Shown here piece after piece: positions 46,960 through 56,602 of a stretch of DNA of 64,000 bases (positions are counted from its first letter, which is position 1; each line of letters begins with the position of its first letter). Source of the stretch: Leisingera sp. ANG59 (lineage in GTDB: Bacteria > Pseudomonadota > Alphaproteobacteria > Rhodobacterales > Rhodobacteraceae); assembly GCF_013317235.1 (NCBI RefSeq), contig NZ_WLCM01000007.1, positions 9,501-73,500 on the forward strand. The letters run 5' to 3'. The notes under the pieces were generated by a model. The model ran no database searches. It saw only the letters and a program-made list of their open reading frames with translations, and was not told the DNA's origin. Both the position numbers and the translations under genes were made by a program.

Positions 46960-47556
46960 TCAGCGGCGGCGGTCGCGGCGCGACGACATCGGCTGGAACG
47001 CCACGCCCACATGCGCCTCGCAATAGGGCTTGCCCTGCTGGGCGGGCAGGCCGCAGAACCAGAAGTCCTCGGTCGCCGGGTCGCCGACCGGCCATTTGCA
47101 GGTGCGCTCGGTCAGCTCCATCAGGCCCAGCTTCTTGGCCTTCTTCTCGATCTCATTGACCTTGGCAAGCGCCTCGGGGCTGATTTCATTGGCGGAGGGC
47201 TGCGGCGGCAGCGGCTGGCCGGCCGGGATGATCTGGCGGCGGGCAGGCGTTGCGGGCTTGGCGTCCCCTGCCGGCTGCGCCGCGGCCGGGCGGGCCGGTT
47301 CGGTCTTGGGCTGCGGCTTGGGCTTGGCTGCTGCGGCAGGTTTCGGCGCGGCGGCCGCGGGGGCTGCTGCCGGCTTTTCCTTGGGCTCGGCCGCCTTGGC
47401 GCCGCCGCTGTTGCGGTTGGACAGGCCGAGCCGGTGCACCTTGCCGATCACGGCGTTGCGGGTGACGCCGCCCAGTTCCTTGGCGATCTGGCTGGCCGAC
47501 TGGCCCTCGCCCCACATTTTCTTGAGCAGTTCGACGCGCTCGTCTGTCCAGGACAT
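46960..47556 (-). CDS. gcrA: GcrA cell cycle regulator
   Basis: 198 residues. The N-terminal GcrA DNA-binding domain (SWTDERVELLKKMWGEGQSASQIAKELGG-TRNAVIGKVHRLGLS) is followed by an Ala/Pro/Lys-rich linker (about 60-115). The C-terminal sigma-70-binding domain carries CKWPVGDP, FCGLPAQQGKPYCEAH. GcrA acts with sigma-70 at promoters whose GANTC sites are methylated by CcrM. A decayed copy of its C-terminal codons is 1.9 kb away in the same orientation. Confidence 0.95.
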   Translation of the reverse strand: MSWTDERVELLKKMWGEGQSASQIAKELGGVTRNAVIGKVHRLGLSNRNSGGAKAAEPKEKPAAAPAAAAPKPAAAAKPKPQPKTEPARPAAAQPAGDAKPATPARRQIIPAGQPLPPQPSANEISPEALAKVNEIEKKAKKLGLMELTERTCKWPVGDPATEDFWFCGLPAQQGKPYCEAHVGVAFQPMSSRRDRRR

Positions 47557-47717
47557 CTGTTGCCTTTCCAAGCTAATAGCGGCCCCAGGGGTTCTGCGGC
47601 CGCCATCATATTCCGTGTGATCGCCCTATTCTAATCACTGCGGGCGGAGTTACAAGGCATCTTGCGCCTATTGCCTCAGCCGTTATGCAGTCAGGCCAAG
47701 GAAATTCAGGGGGCAGC

Positions 47718-48530
47718 ATGGCAGACCAGGGCTATCAGGTGGAATTGGGCGCGCGCCGCTTCGGGCGGGTGAACTGGCTGGGGCTCAAGGCGCTGGCCTG
47801 GCGCGAGGTGAAGCGGTTCCTGGCGGTCTGGACCCAGACCCTGCTGGCGCCGCTGGTGACCGCGGCGCTGTTCCTGATGATCTTCAACATCGCCATCGGG
47901 CCGAAGCGCGGCGACGTGATGGGGGTGCCCTTCCTGACCTTCCTGGCGCCGGGCATCATGATGATGACGGTGATCCAGAACGCCTTTGCAAACACTTCAT
48001 CCTCCATCGTTATTGCCAAGGTGCAGGGCAATATCGTCGACACGCTGATGCCGCCCCTGTCGGGGCTGGAGATCCTGCTGGGCTATCTGGCAGGCGCGGT
48101 GGCGCGCGGCACGCTGGTGGCGCTGGGCATCGGGCTGGGGCTGATGGCGGTGCTGCAGATCGTGCCCGCGCATCCCGTAACGGCGCTGCTGTTCATCGTG
48201 CTGGGGGCGGCGTTCCTGGGCGGCCTGGGCATCGTCGCCGGCGTGTTCGCGGACAAGTTCGACCAGATGGCGGCGATCACCAATTTTATCGTGACGCCCT
48301 TGGCCTTCCTCTCCGGCACTTTTTACTCGGTGGAGGCGCTGCCGCCGGTTCTCAAGGTGATCTCGCACCTGAACCCGGTGTTCTACCTGATCGACGGTGT
48401 GCGATTCGGGGTGATCGGCACCTCCGACAGCCCGCCGTTGCTGGGGCTGGCAGTGTGCAGCGGCGCCACCTTTGCCGTCTGCCTGCTGGCCTGGGGGATG
48501 CTGCGCACCGGCTACCGGCTGAAACCCTGA
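47718..48530 (+). CDS. ABC-2 type transporter permease
   Basis: 270 residues with about six membrane helices and the ABC-2 signature region (FLAPGIMMMTVIQNAFANTSSSIV, LFIVLGAAFLGGLGIVAGVFADKFD). Closest in feel to YadH/NodJ-like permeases. No ATPase gene is adjacent; kpsT (40.1 kb) also lacks a permease nearby, so pairing is possible but unproven. GGGGGCAG precedes the ATG. Confidence 0.85.
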   Translation: MADQGYQVELGARRFGRVNWLGLKALAWREVKRFLAVWTQTLLAPLVTAALFLMIFNIAIGPKRGDVMGVPFLTFLAPGIMMMTVIQNAFANTSSSIVIAKVQGNIVDTLMPPLSGLEILLGYLAGAVARGTLVALGIGLGLMAVLQIVPAHPVTALLFIVLGAAFLGGLGIVAGVFADKFDQMAAITNFIVTPLAFLSGTFYSVEALPPVLKVISHLNPVFYLIDGVRFGVIGTSDSPPLLGLAVCSGATFAVCLLAWGMLRTGYRLKP

Positions 48531-48535
48531 CGCCG

Positions 48536-49774
48536 CTATTCCGCAGGCAGCGCGCCGTCCGCGGGCGGGGACTCCAGCTTCTTGCGCCCCAGCCGCGGAT
48601 GCAGCTTGCCCGCCAGCAGCGCGGCATAGGCGGCCGCCGCGGCCCCCGCCGCAAAGATCCCGGCCAGCGGCGACACCATCAGCACCAGCCAGGCGGCCCC
48701 CGGCGTCAGGATGCCGGAGATGTCCCGGTAGCTGGAATAGACCGCCGACATCTCGGTGCGCTCCGAGGGTTTCACCGCCATCAGGAAGGGCAGCCCGCCG
48801 CAGATATCCAAGAGGATCAGCGCCGCGGACCCGGCCATCAGCAAGGCCACGGAGACATCGGGCCAGCCCTGCAGCGCTGCTGCGGCGCCGAAACAGGCCG
48901 TAACGGCCAGAAACCCCGTGCGCACCGCGAAGCGGATCGAATGCCGCTGCACCCAGCGCTGCAGCAGCGGCGCGGCAAACAGGCTGGCGTTGGTCACTGA
49001 CAGCAGGATGCCGCCGAGTTCCTGCCCCAGCCCCTTTTCGATGGCAAAGATCGGCAGGTAGACCACATAGATCCACCAGCCGGAGGAGCGGATCACCGCA
49101 AACAGGAAGCCGGTGATCAGCCGCGGCTGCTCCAGGAACCGCGGCAGGTATTTCAGCGGGTTGGAGGCCGGGCCGCGGGCGCGGGCGATCTGCTTGCCGT
49201 TGCCCATCCGCATCCACCAGAAGGCCGCCAGCATCATGAGCGCCGCCGCGGCGGAGATCAGGAAGGGGGCGGGCGCCCAGACCTCCAGCAGCAGCACGCC
49301 GGCCATCGGCCCGGCGGTCCAGCCAAGCGCCGAATAGAACATGCGCGAGGTCTCGCATTTGCCCAGCTCGACCCGGGAAATATAATCGAGCACATAGGCG
49401 TTGAAGCAGATGAAGGTGGTGACCGCCGCCACCGTGTTGAGCGCCAGCGCCGCAAGCACCGAGGCGGGGCTGCCTTCGATCGCCAGGGCTGCCGAGGCCA
49501 CGAACATCAGGGCGCCCAGGCTGTAGGCCCAGCGGCGCGGCACCAGCCGGATCAGCGCGGGCACCATCAGCCCGGCCAGCAGCGACAGGATGCCAACCGC
49601 GAAATAGGAGGCCGAGACCAGCCCGGCATCCCCCAGCGCCCGGTACATGATCAGCGGAAACACCGAAATCAGGATGCCGCGCACCACTGCCTCAAGCCCC
49701 GCCAGGATCCCGAAATCCCGGACCGAGGGCATCGGCGTGTGGCGCAGCCAATCGGGGATTCGCCTTTCGTGCAT
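48536..49774 (-). CDS. Major facilitator superfamily transporter
   Basis: 412 residues with about 12 hydrophobic segments and an MFS-like loop (SLGALMFVASAALAIEG region). Substrate unknown. Converges with the ABC-2 gene with only five bases between stops. Confidence 0.85.
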   Translation of the reverse strand: MHERRIPDWLRHTPMPSVRDFGILAGLEAVVRGILISVFPLIMYRALGDAGLVSASYFAVGILSLLAGLMVPALIRLVPRRWAYSLGALMFVASAALAIEGSPASVLAALALNTVAAVTTFICFNAYVLDYISRVELGKCETSRMFYSALGWTAGPMAGVLLLEVWAPAPFLISAAAALMMLAAFWWMRMGNGKQIARARGPASNPLKYLPRFLEQPRLITGFLFAVIRSSGWWIYVVYLPIFAIEKGLGQELGGILLSVTNASLFAAPLLQRWVQRHSIRFAVRTGFLAVTACFGAAAALQGWPDVSVALLMAGSAALILLDICGGLPFLMAVKPSERTEMSAVYSSYRDISGILTPGAAWLVLMVSPLAGIFAAGAAAAAYAALLAGKLHPRLGRKKLESPPADGALPAE

Positions 49775-49905
49775 CTGTTTTCTCCTGTCCTGCTAACAGG
49801 CAGGGTGGCGCGCCGGGCAGGCGGAAATTGCCGGTTTTCGACCTCGGCGTCGCCGCCGGGCCATTGGAATGAAATAACTTTTCGTGGGGACGGTTCGGGC
49901 GCGGG

Positions 49906-50817
49906 CTATTTCACCGCAGCCGCCGCGCGGCCTGCAGGCGGCCGCACCCGGCCTTCGCGCCAGGCCAGAATGGCGGCGCCCGCCAGGATGATGCAAGCAC
50001 CGAGGAAGGAGATGGCGTCCGGCACCGCGCCAAAGCCCAGGAAGTCGTAAAGTGCGGCAAACACCAGCGTGGCATAGCTGAACGGTGCCACGAAGGAGGC
50101 ATCGGCCCGCGCCATGCCGTTGATGAAACAGGCCTGGGCACAGGCCATCAGGAGGCCCAGCGCCGCCAGCGCTGCCCATTGCGCCGGGCTGGGCATCTGC
50201 CAGACCGGCAGCACCGCGCAGCTGGCAATCATCATCCCCAAAAGGTTGTTGAACCACAGCACCTGCAGCGGCCCTTCGCGGCCCGCCAGCTTCTTGATGA
50301 AAATCAGCTCCAGCCCCATCACCGCCGCCGCCCCCAGGGCCAGCAGTGCGGCGGGCTGAAAACTGGCAGGGGTGGGGCGCAGCAGGATCATCGCGCCGAT
50401 CATCGCAACCAGCGCCGCGCCCCAGCGCCAGGGGCCGACCCGTTCACCCAGGAGCGGGATCGCCAGCAGCATGCCGAAGACCGGGTTCAGGAAGGTGATC
50501 GCGGTGGCATCGGCCAGCGGAATATAGGCCACCGAGGCAAACATCAGCGTGACCCCGGCCCAGCCGAAGGTGGTGCGCCCGATGTGATAGCCCCAGTGCG
50601 GGCGGATGAAGCGCGGGCGCAGGATCAGCACGGCGGTTGAAATCGCCATGAAGGCAAACAGGAAGCGCCCGTGGCTGATCTGCAGCGGGTGCAGCGGCGC
50701 GCCCAGGCTCTCGGTTCCCAGCGCCTTGGCCATCAGGGTGGTGCCCGCAATGAATGTGGTTGCCGCCAGGATCAGGGCGGCGGCCAGGGCCGGGTTCTGC
50801 GGTGTGGCGATGCTCAT
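49906..50817 (-). CDS. EamA/DMT family transporter
   Basis: 303 residues with ten predicted membrane helices in two EamA repeats (ISHGRFLFAFMAIS..., TLVFAALYDFLGFG). Drug/metabolite exporter family. The start at 50817 gives MSIATPQNPALAAALIL; sequence upstream is intergenic. Substrate unknown. Confidence 0.87.
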   Translation of the reverse strand: MSIATPQNPALAAALILAATTFIAGTTLMAKALGTESLGAPLHPLQISHGRFLFAFMAISTAVLILRPRFIRPHWGYHIGRTTFGWAGVTLMFASVAYIPLADATAITFLNPVFGMLLAIPLLGERVGPWRWGAALVAMIGAMILLRPTPASFQPAALLALGAAAVMGLELIFIKKLAGREGPLQVLWFNNLLGMMIASCAVLPVWQMPSPAQWAALAALGLLMACAQACFINGMARADASFVAPFSYATLVFAALYDFLGFGAVPDAISFLGACIILAGAAILAWREGRVRPPAGRAAAAVK

Positions 50818-50934
50818 GGCACAAGCGGTGCGGCAAGCCGCCGCGGGATGCAAGGGGAAAGGGGCCGGCCGGTGACGCAAAGTGACAGCATGGCAGGGGC
50901 GCTGCCCCTCTTGGCCTGGCGGCCAATTCACCCC

Positions 50935-50950
50935 GGAGTATTTCAGCAAA
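50935..50950 (-). repeat. TTTGCTGAAATACTCC motif, copy 1
   Basis: Minus-strand copy of a 16-base motif also found after argD (52411-52426), followed by GGGG and then a GC-rich hairpin (GGGGCAGCGCCCC). Confidence 0.5.
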
Positions 50951-51226
50951 GAAGAAGGATCCGGGCGGAGGGCCGCGGCGAAACGGCGGGGCGGGCTGCA
51001 CAAAAGGGGTTTTCTTTCCCTGAAACCTCCACTATGGAACCCGCCTATGATCAAACGCGCATATACCCCCGTTTCGCGACGCCGACGCCGCCTGGCGTGA
51101 CCGGCCCTTGATCTAATGTGCCTGCCGTGCAGCACATCCCCCATCTGCAATCCATTGATCCACCGTTGACCCAAGGCCAGGCTTACGTCACAGCTTTGGC
51201 TTCCACCTTTGAAAAGGATGATCCCG

Positions 51227-52402
51227 ATGATCCCGTCCGTTCTGCCGACCTACAACCGTGCACCGCTTGAGTTCGTCAAAGGCGAAGGCGCCTGGCTGAC
51301 CACGGCGGACGGGCGCCGCTTTCTGGATCTGGGGTCGGGCATCGCGGTGAACGCGCTGGGCCATGCCCATCCGGCGCTGGTCGAGGCGCTGACATCGCAG
51401 GCGCAGAACCTGTGGCATGTCTCCAACCTCTACCAGATCCCGCAGCAGCAGGCGCTGGCGGACAAGCTGGTGGAGCATACCTTTGCCGACACCGTGTTCT
51501 TCACCAACTCCGGCACCGAGGCCTGCGAGCTGGCGGTGAAGATGGCGCGCAAGTATTTCTACGACAAAGGGCAGCCGGAGAAGGTGGAGATCATCACCTT
51601 CGACGGCTCCTTCCACGGCCGCTCCTCCGCGGGCATCGCCGCCGCGGGCTCCGAGAAAATGGTCAAGGGCTTCGGCCCGCTGCTGCCCGGTTTCGTGCAT
51701 CTGACCTTCGGAGATCTAGACGGTGTGACCAATGCCATCTCGGAGAAAACCGCCGCGATCCTGATCGAGCCGGTGCAGGGAGAGGGCGGCATCCGCCCGG
51801 TCCCCGACGCAGAGCTGAAGGCGCTGCGGTCAATCTGCGATGAGCATGGCCTGCTGCTGATCCTGGATGAGGTGCAATGCGGCGTCGGGCGGACCGGCAA
51901 GCTGTTTGCCCATGAATGGGCGGGTATCACCCCGGACATCATGATGGTGGCCAAGGGCATCGGCGGCGGCTTCCCGCTGGGCGCGGTGCTGGCGACCGAA
52001 AATGCGGCCAGCGGCATGACCGCGGGTACCCATGGCTCCACCTATGGCGGCAACCCGCTGGGCTGCGCGGTGGGCTGCGCGGTGATGGATCACATTGCCG
52101 ACGAGGCTTTCCTGGCCGAGGTGAACCGTAAGGCGGGCCTGCTGCGGCAGAAGCTGGAGGGGCTGGTGGCCGATCATCCGGAGGTGTTCGAGGAGGTCCG
52201 CGGTGCGGGCCTGATGCTGGGCCTCAAGTGCGCCGCGGCGAACGCCGACGTGGTGAAGGCAGGTTACGACAACGAGCTGATCACCGTGCCGGCTGCGGAC
52301 AATGTGATCCGCCTGCTGCCGCCGCTGACCCTGACGGACGAGGACATCGCCGAGGCCGCCAGCCGCCTTGAAAAAACCGCCGCCCAGGTCGCCGCGGCCT
52401 GA
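51227..52402 (+). CDS. argD: Acetylornithine aminotransferase
   Basis: 391 residues. Transfers an amino group to N-acetylglutamate semialdehyde in arginine synthesis. [20 protein letters not shown] binds PLP phosphate, [12 protein letters not shown] holds the PLP aspartate, and K243 in [13 protein letters not shown] is the Schiff-base lysine. An ATG at 51218 is possible; 51227 has AAGG nine bases upstream. argF follows 79 bp downstream. Confidence 0.94.
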   Translation: MIPSVLPTYNRAPLEFVKGEGAWLTTADGRRFLDLGSGIAVNALGHAHPALVEALTSQAQNLWHVSNLYQIPQQQALADKLVEHTFADTVFFTNSGTEACELAVKMARKYFYDKGQPEKVEIITFDGSFHGRSSAGIAAAGSEKMVKGFGPLLPGFVHLTFGDLDGVTNAISEKTAAILIEPVQGEGGIRPVPDAELKALRSICDEHGLLLILDEVQCGVGRTGKLFAHEWAGITPDIMMVAKGIGGGFPLGAVLATENAASGMTAGTHGSTYGGNPLGCAVGCAVMDHIADEAFLAEVNRKAGLLRQKLEGLVADHPEVFEEVRGAGLMLGLKCAAANADVVKAGYDNELITVPAADNVIRLLPPLTLTDEDIAEAASRLEKTAAQVAAA

Positions 52403-52410
52403 TCTTCACC

Positions 52411-52426
52411 TTTGCAGAAATACTCC
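52411..52426 (+). repeat. TTTGCAGAAATACTCC motif, copy 2
   Basis: Eight bases after the argD stop, followed by CGGGGG and a GC hairpin (GGGGGCAGGCAGCCCCC). Confidence 0.5.
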
Positions 52427-52481
52427 CGGGGGTCCGGGGGCAGGCAGCCCCCGGCCTTCGCCAGAACAAAGCGATACGACC

Positions 52482-53408
52482 ATGAACCATTTCCTCGATA
52501 TCCATAAAACCGACCCCGCAGACCTGCGGGCGATCATCGACCAGGCCAAAGCCACCAAGCAGGCGCGCCTGGGCCGCCCCAAGGCGGCGCTGGATGATGA
52601 GCTGCCGCTGAAGGACCGGATGGTGGCGCTGATCTTCGAGAAGCCCTCGACCCGGACCCGGGTGTCCTTTGATGTCGGCGTGCGGCAGATGGGCGGCCAG
52701 ACCATGGTGCTCAGCGGCAAGGACATGCAGCTGGGCCATGGCGAGACCATCGCCGACACCGCACGGGTGCTCAGCCGCTATGTCGACATGATCATGATCC
52801 GCACCTTTGACGAGACCGTGCTGACCGAGATGGCGGAATACTCGGACGTGCCGGTGATCAACGGCCTGACCGACCGCACCCACCCCTGCCAGATCATGGC
52901 CGACGTGCAGACCTACGAGGAGCACCGCGGCCCGATCAAGGGCAAGAAGGTGGTGTGGTGCGGCGACGGCAACAACGTCTGCGCCTCCTTCATCCATGCG
53001 GCCGGCCAGTTCGGCTTCGACCTCACCTTCACCGGGCCGGCGCAGCTGGACCCGGAGGAGGAGTTCATGGGGCTGGCGCGCAAGGCGGGCTCTAGGATCG
53101 TGGTCGAGCGCGATGCGGCCAAGGCCGTGGAAGGCGCCGACCTGGTGGTCGCCGACACCTGGGTGTCGATGCACGACAGCCAGTCCTCGAAAGAGCGCCG
53201 CCACAACATGCTGCGCCCTTATCAGGTCAACGATGCGCTGATGGCGCATGCCAAACCGGATGCGCTGTTCATGCACTGCCTGCCGGCCCACCGCGAGGAG
53301 GAGGTGACAAGCGCCGTGATGGACGGGCCGCAGTCGGTGATCTTCGACGAGGCGGAAAACCGTCTGCACGCGCAGAAGGCCATCATGCGCTGGTGCATGG
53401 GCGGCTGA
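52482..53408 (+). CDS. argF: Ornithine carbamoyltransferase
   Basis: 308 residues. Makes citrulline from ornithine and carbamoyl phosphate (product of carB). Carbamoyl-phosphate loop STRTR (56-60), HPCQ and the ornithine site [11 protein letters not shown] are intact. The start at 52482 is the family N-terminus. In an argD-argF pair. Confidence 0.96.
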   Translation: MNHFLDIHKTDPADLRAIIDQAKATKQARLGRPKAALDDELPLKDRMVALIFEKPSTRTRVSFDVGVRQMGGQTMVLSGKDMQLGHGETIADTARVLSRYVDMIMIRTFDETVLTEMAEYSDVPVINGLTDRTHPCQIMADVQTYEEHRGPIKGKKVVWCGDGNNVCASFIHAAGQFGFDLTFTGPAQLDPEEEFMGLARKAGSRIVVERDAAKAVEGADLVVADTWVSMHDSQSSKERRHNMLRPYQVNDALMAHAKPDALFMHCLPAHREEEVTSAVMDGPQSVIFDEAENRLHAQKAIMRWCMGG

Positions 53409-53431
53409 GCCGCAGGCGGTATTTGATTTGG

Positions 53432-53469
53432 AAGGGCGCGCGCAGCCGGGGCTGATGCGCGCCTTTTTC
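53432..53469 (+). terminator. Terminator after argF
   Basis: Stem GGCGCGC / GCGCGCC with an inner AGCC/GGCT pair, followed by T5. Confidence 0.75.
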
Positions 53470-53572
53470 ATGCGGACAGCGCCCGTGACGCGGGGGCACC
53501 GGCTTTTGCGCTGGCCCTTGCCGCCGTGATCGGCAAACCTTCTGCCATGGATTTCACCGCAAGGATTTTCCC

Positions 53573-54148
53573 ATGGACCGCAGCTCCGCCCTATTGATCG
53601 TCGACATGCAGCAGGAGATGGCCAATGTGGCCGCCTCGGGCCGTCCGCAGGCCAACCCGCAGGCGGAAGAGGTGGTGGCAGACCTGGCCGCGGCGTTCCG
53701 TGCGGCGGGGCTGCCGGTGGTGCATGTGATGCATGACGATCCGCGCCCCGAAAGCAAGTTCCGCCGCGATCTGCCCAGCGGCCAGCCCTTGCCCTGCGCC
53801 GTGCCGCAGGCGGGGGAGGCGGTGTTCTGGAAAACCGGCTCTTCCGGGTTCTGCGGCACCGGGCTGGATCGCCATCTGCGGGACGCGGGTATCACCCGGC
53901 TGGTGATCGTTGGCGGCGTGGCGGCGTTCTGCGTCAACTCGACCGCGCGCTCTGCCGCCAATCTGGGGTTCGGCGTCGAGGTCGCGGAGGACGCGCTGAT
54001 CGCCTTTGACATGCCCGCGCGCAACGGCGGCATGCTGGACGCAGGGACCGTTCTGGAGGTCACCCTGTCGGCCCTTCACGCTGGCTTTGGCAAGGTGGTC
54101 ACGGCGGCGGATGTGCTTGCGCAGCTGCCCGCCGGGGCAGAGGCCTGA
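53573..54148 (+). CDS. Isochorismatase-family cysteine hydrolase
   Basis: 191 residues. The triad is visible: D11 (LLIVDMQ), K87 (FWKTGSSGF) and C120 (GGVAAFCVNSTARSA). Nicotinamidase-like amidohydrolase fold; substrate unknown. Possibly in the same transcript as the SDR gene 90 bp downstream. Confidence 0.87.
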   Translation: MDRSSALLIVDMQQEMANVAASGRPQANPQAEEVVADLAAAFRAAGLPVVHVMHDDPRPESKFRRDLPSGQPLPCAVPQAGEAVFWKTGSSGFCGTGLDRHLRDAGITRLVIVGGVAAFCVNSTARSAANLGFGVEVAEDALIAFDMPARNGGMLDAGTVLEVTLSALHAGFGKVVTAADVLAQLPAGAEA

Positions 54149-54239
54149 CAAGGCCGCCAGCCACGGCCGGCTCCCATTACCCCTTGTGCCGGCACCGGAT
54201 TGCCGCCAGCATTTCCTTGTTTAGCAAGGGAGGTGCATC

Positions 54240-54959
54240 ATGGACGGAACATCCGCAACACCGCAGGCGCTGATCGTCGGGGCCGGGACCGGCCTGTCCG
54301 CGGCCTTTGCCCGGCAGCTGGCCGGCGCGGGCTATGTGCTGCATCTGGCAGCGCGCAATACCGCCAAGCTGGAGCTGCTGGCGGCGGAATCCGGGGCAGA
54401 GCTGCACGTGCTGGACGGCACCGATGCCGAGGGAACCGCGGCGCTCATAGACTGTCTGCCGGGCGATCTGAGGGTGGCCTGCTACAACCCCTCGGCCCGG
54501 CTGCGCGGCCCGGTGGCAGAGCTGGACCCGGCGGCGGTGCGCAAGGCGGTGGAGATCACGGCCTTTGGCGCCTTTGTGCTCGGCCAGGCGGCGGCCAAAC
54601 GGATGCTGTCGCAGCAGCCGGAAAACGGGCGGCGCGGCACCATCCTGTTCACCGGTGCCTCTGCCGGGGTGAAGGGGTTCGCGCACTCCGCGCCCTTTGC
54701 CATGGGCAAATTCGCGCAGCGCGGCCTGGCGCAATCCATGGCGCGGGAGCTGCATCCCAAGGGCATCCATGTGGCCTGGGTCAACATCGACGGCGGCATC
54801 CGCAATGCCTCGCGGCCGGAACGGGTCGAGGCCGCGGACAATCCCGACAGCATGCTCGACCCCGACGCCATCGCCCGGGAATACATGCATCTGATCTGCC
54901 AGCACCGCTCCGCCTGGAGCGACGAGCTGGTGCTGCGGCCCTGGGTCGAGCGGTTCTAG
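54240..54959 (+). CDS. SDR-fold protein lacking the catalytic tyrosine
   Basis: 239 residues with the short-chain dehydrogenase fold: GAGTGLSA nucleotide motif (14-21), S141 in FTGASAG, and K157. The usual YxxxK is FAMGK, so the catalytic Tyr is F153. It may bind NAD(P) without normal dehydrogenase activity, or use another residue. GGGAGG precedes the ATG. A very long inverted repeat follows. Confidence 0.83.
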   Translation: MDGTSATPQALIVGAGTGLSAAFARQLAGAGYVLHLAARNTAKLELLAAESGAELHVLDGTDAEGTAALIDCLPGDLRVACYNPSARLRGPVAELDPAAVRKAVEITAFGAFVLGQAAAKRMLSQQPENGRRGTILFTGASAGVKGFAHSAPFAMGKFAQRGLAQSMARELHPKGIHVAWVNIDGGIRNASRPERVEAADNPDSMLDPDAIAREYMHLICQHRSAWSDELVLRPWVERF

Positions 54960-54960
54960 G

Positions 54961-55036
54961 GGCTGACCCTTCAGGCAAAGAAAAACCCCCGCAGCCGGAC
55001 GGCGCGGGGGTTTTGCGTTTGCCTGAAGGGTCAGCC
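54961..55036. terminator. Long nested inverted repeat, bidirectional terminator
   Basis: Perfect 19-bp outer arms (54961-54979 and 55018-55036; left arm GGCTGACCCTTCAGGCAAA). Inside, AAACCCCCGC / GCGGGGGTTT forms a second stem with T/A runs on both strands. The right arm includes the last codons and the stop of the phosphate permease gene. Confidence 0.85.
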
Positions 55037-56512
55037 GACGAAGGTGTTGAGCAGCAGGTAGATCACCGCGGACAGCAGCGCGGCGGCCGGAACGGTGATC
55101 ACCCAGGCAGCCACGATGGTCATGAAGTGGCTGCGGCGCACCAGCTTGCGGCGGCGGCGTTCCTCCGGCGCGATGCGCTTGGCCTCCGGGCGGCCCGCGG
55201 CGGATTTCTTCAGGCGGCGCTCCATGTGCCACTCGCGGAAGAAACCGACGCCGAACACCGCGCCCACCGCGATATGGGTGGAGGAGACCGGCAGCCCCAG
55301 CCAGCTGGCCACGATCACGGTGATGGCGGCGGACAGCGACACGCAGTAGGCGCGCATCGGGTTCAGCTTGGTGATCTGGCTGCCGACCATGCGGATCAGC
55401 TTGGGGCCGAACAGGAACAGGCCGAAGGAGATGCCGAAGGCGCCGATCACCATCACCCAGGTCGGGATTGCGACCTTGGCGGCAAAATCGCCGAACTCGG
55501 TGGCGTGCACGATGGCGGCCAGCGGGCCGACCGCATTGGCGACGTCATTGGCGCCATGGGCAAAGGAAAGGAGGCCCGCGGAGATCACCAGCGGCAGGCC
55601 GAACAGCGCCTTCAGCGACTTGTTGCGGTTCTCCATGCCCTCGGACTGGCGCTTGATCAGCGGCGCGGTGATCACATAGGAGACGGCCCCGACGCCGGCA
55701 CCGATCAGCAGCGCGGTTTGCAGGTCAATCTTGATGATCTTCTTCAGGCCTTTGAGGGCCAGGTAGGCACCAAAGGCGCCGGCCATGATGCCGACCAGCA
55801 CCGGCACCCAGCGGCGCGCGGCTGCGATCTTGTCGTCCTGATAGATGATCTTGGCCTTGATGAAGGCGAGGAACAGTGCAGCGATGATGCCGCCCAGCAC
55901 CGGCGAAATGACCCAGCTGGCGGCGATCTTGCCCATGGTGGGCCAGTTCACTGCGGCGGTGCCTGCGGCGGCCACGCCGGCGCCCAGCACGCCGCCCACG
56001 ACGGAGTGGGTGGTGGACACAGGCGCGCCGACCCAGGTTGCCAGGTTCACCCACAGCGCCGAGGAGATCAGCGCCGCCATCATCGCCCAGATGAAGATGC
56101 TGCTGCTGGACACCGCGGCGGGATCGATAATGCCCTTGGAAATGGTCGAGACCACATCGCCGCCCGCCAGCAGGGCGCCTGCGCTTTCACAGATGGCGGC
56201 AATCACGATGGCGCCGCCCATGGTCAGCGCGTTGGCGCCCACCGCCGGGCCCATGTTGTTGGCGACGTCGTTGGCGCCGATGTTGATCGCCATATAGGCG
56301 CCGAACGCCGCGGCGGCGATCACCACCATGCTCATCGCTGAGCCGCCGAAGAAGACGCCGGCGGCGAGGCCTGCCACCACGATGAAGGCCAGCGCGATGC
56401 CTGGCGCCACCAAGGGGCGGGAGGCATAGCTGGTCGCCAGCTCCAGCTGGGAGATCCTGTTCAGATCCTTATCCAGCGTGTTCCATTGCGGGCGCTGATC
56501 TGTGTCGCTCAT
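55031..56512 (-). CDS. Inorganic phosphate transporter, Pit family
   Basis: 493 residues. Low-affinity phosphate permease of the PiT family with two repeats holding NIGANDVANNMGPAVGA and FAHGANDVANAVGPLAAI, about ten or more membrane helices, and an Arg-rich cytoplasmic loop near 430-450. Symporter for phosphate (metal phosphate). Codon-level overlap with the terminator at its end. Confidence 0.94.
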   Translation of the reverse strand: MSDTDQRPQWNTLDKDLNRISQLELATSYASRPLVAPGIALAFIVVAGLAAGVFFGGSAMSMVVIAAAAFGAYMAINIGANDVANNMGPAVGANALTMGGAIVIAAICESAGALLAGGDVVSTISKGIIDPAAVSSSSIFIWAMMAALISSALWVNLATWVGAPVSTTHSVVGGVLGAGVAAAGTAAVNWPTMGKIAASWVISPVLGGIIAALFLAFIKAKIIYQDDKIAAARRWVPVLVGIMAGAFGAYLALKGLKKIIKIDLQTALLIGAGVGAVSYVITAPLIKRQSEGMENRNKSLKALFGLPLVISAGLLSFAHGANDVANAVGPLAAIVHATEFGDFAAKVAIPTWVMVIGAFGISFGLFLFGPKLIRMVGSQITKLNPMRAYCVSLSAAITVIVASWLGLPVSSTHIAVGAVFGVGFFREWHMERRLKKSAAGRPEAKRIAPEERRRRKLVRRSHFMTIVAAWVITVPAAALLSAVIYLLLNTFVG

Positions 56513-56602
56513 CGTCGCTTTCCTGATTCCGGAGTCTGCGCACGCGCCTACCCCCGCTCAGGAAACGGTTCAAGCTTCTGACATGAAAATGTCACATAAC
56601 TT

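Noticed and set aside
47718-48530. Naming the ABC-2 permease kpsM
   Set aside because: It is a general YadH-like ABC-2 permease, 7 kb from kpsT and on the other strand; pairing is only a possibility.
54200-56341. 713-codon open frame across the SDR and phosphate permease genes
   Set aside because: Runs out of frame through the SDR and opposite the permease; His/Gly/Asp-rich low-complexity product, no ribosome site.
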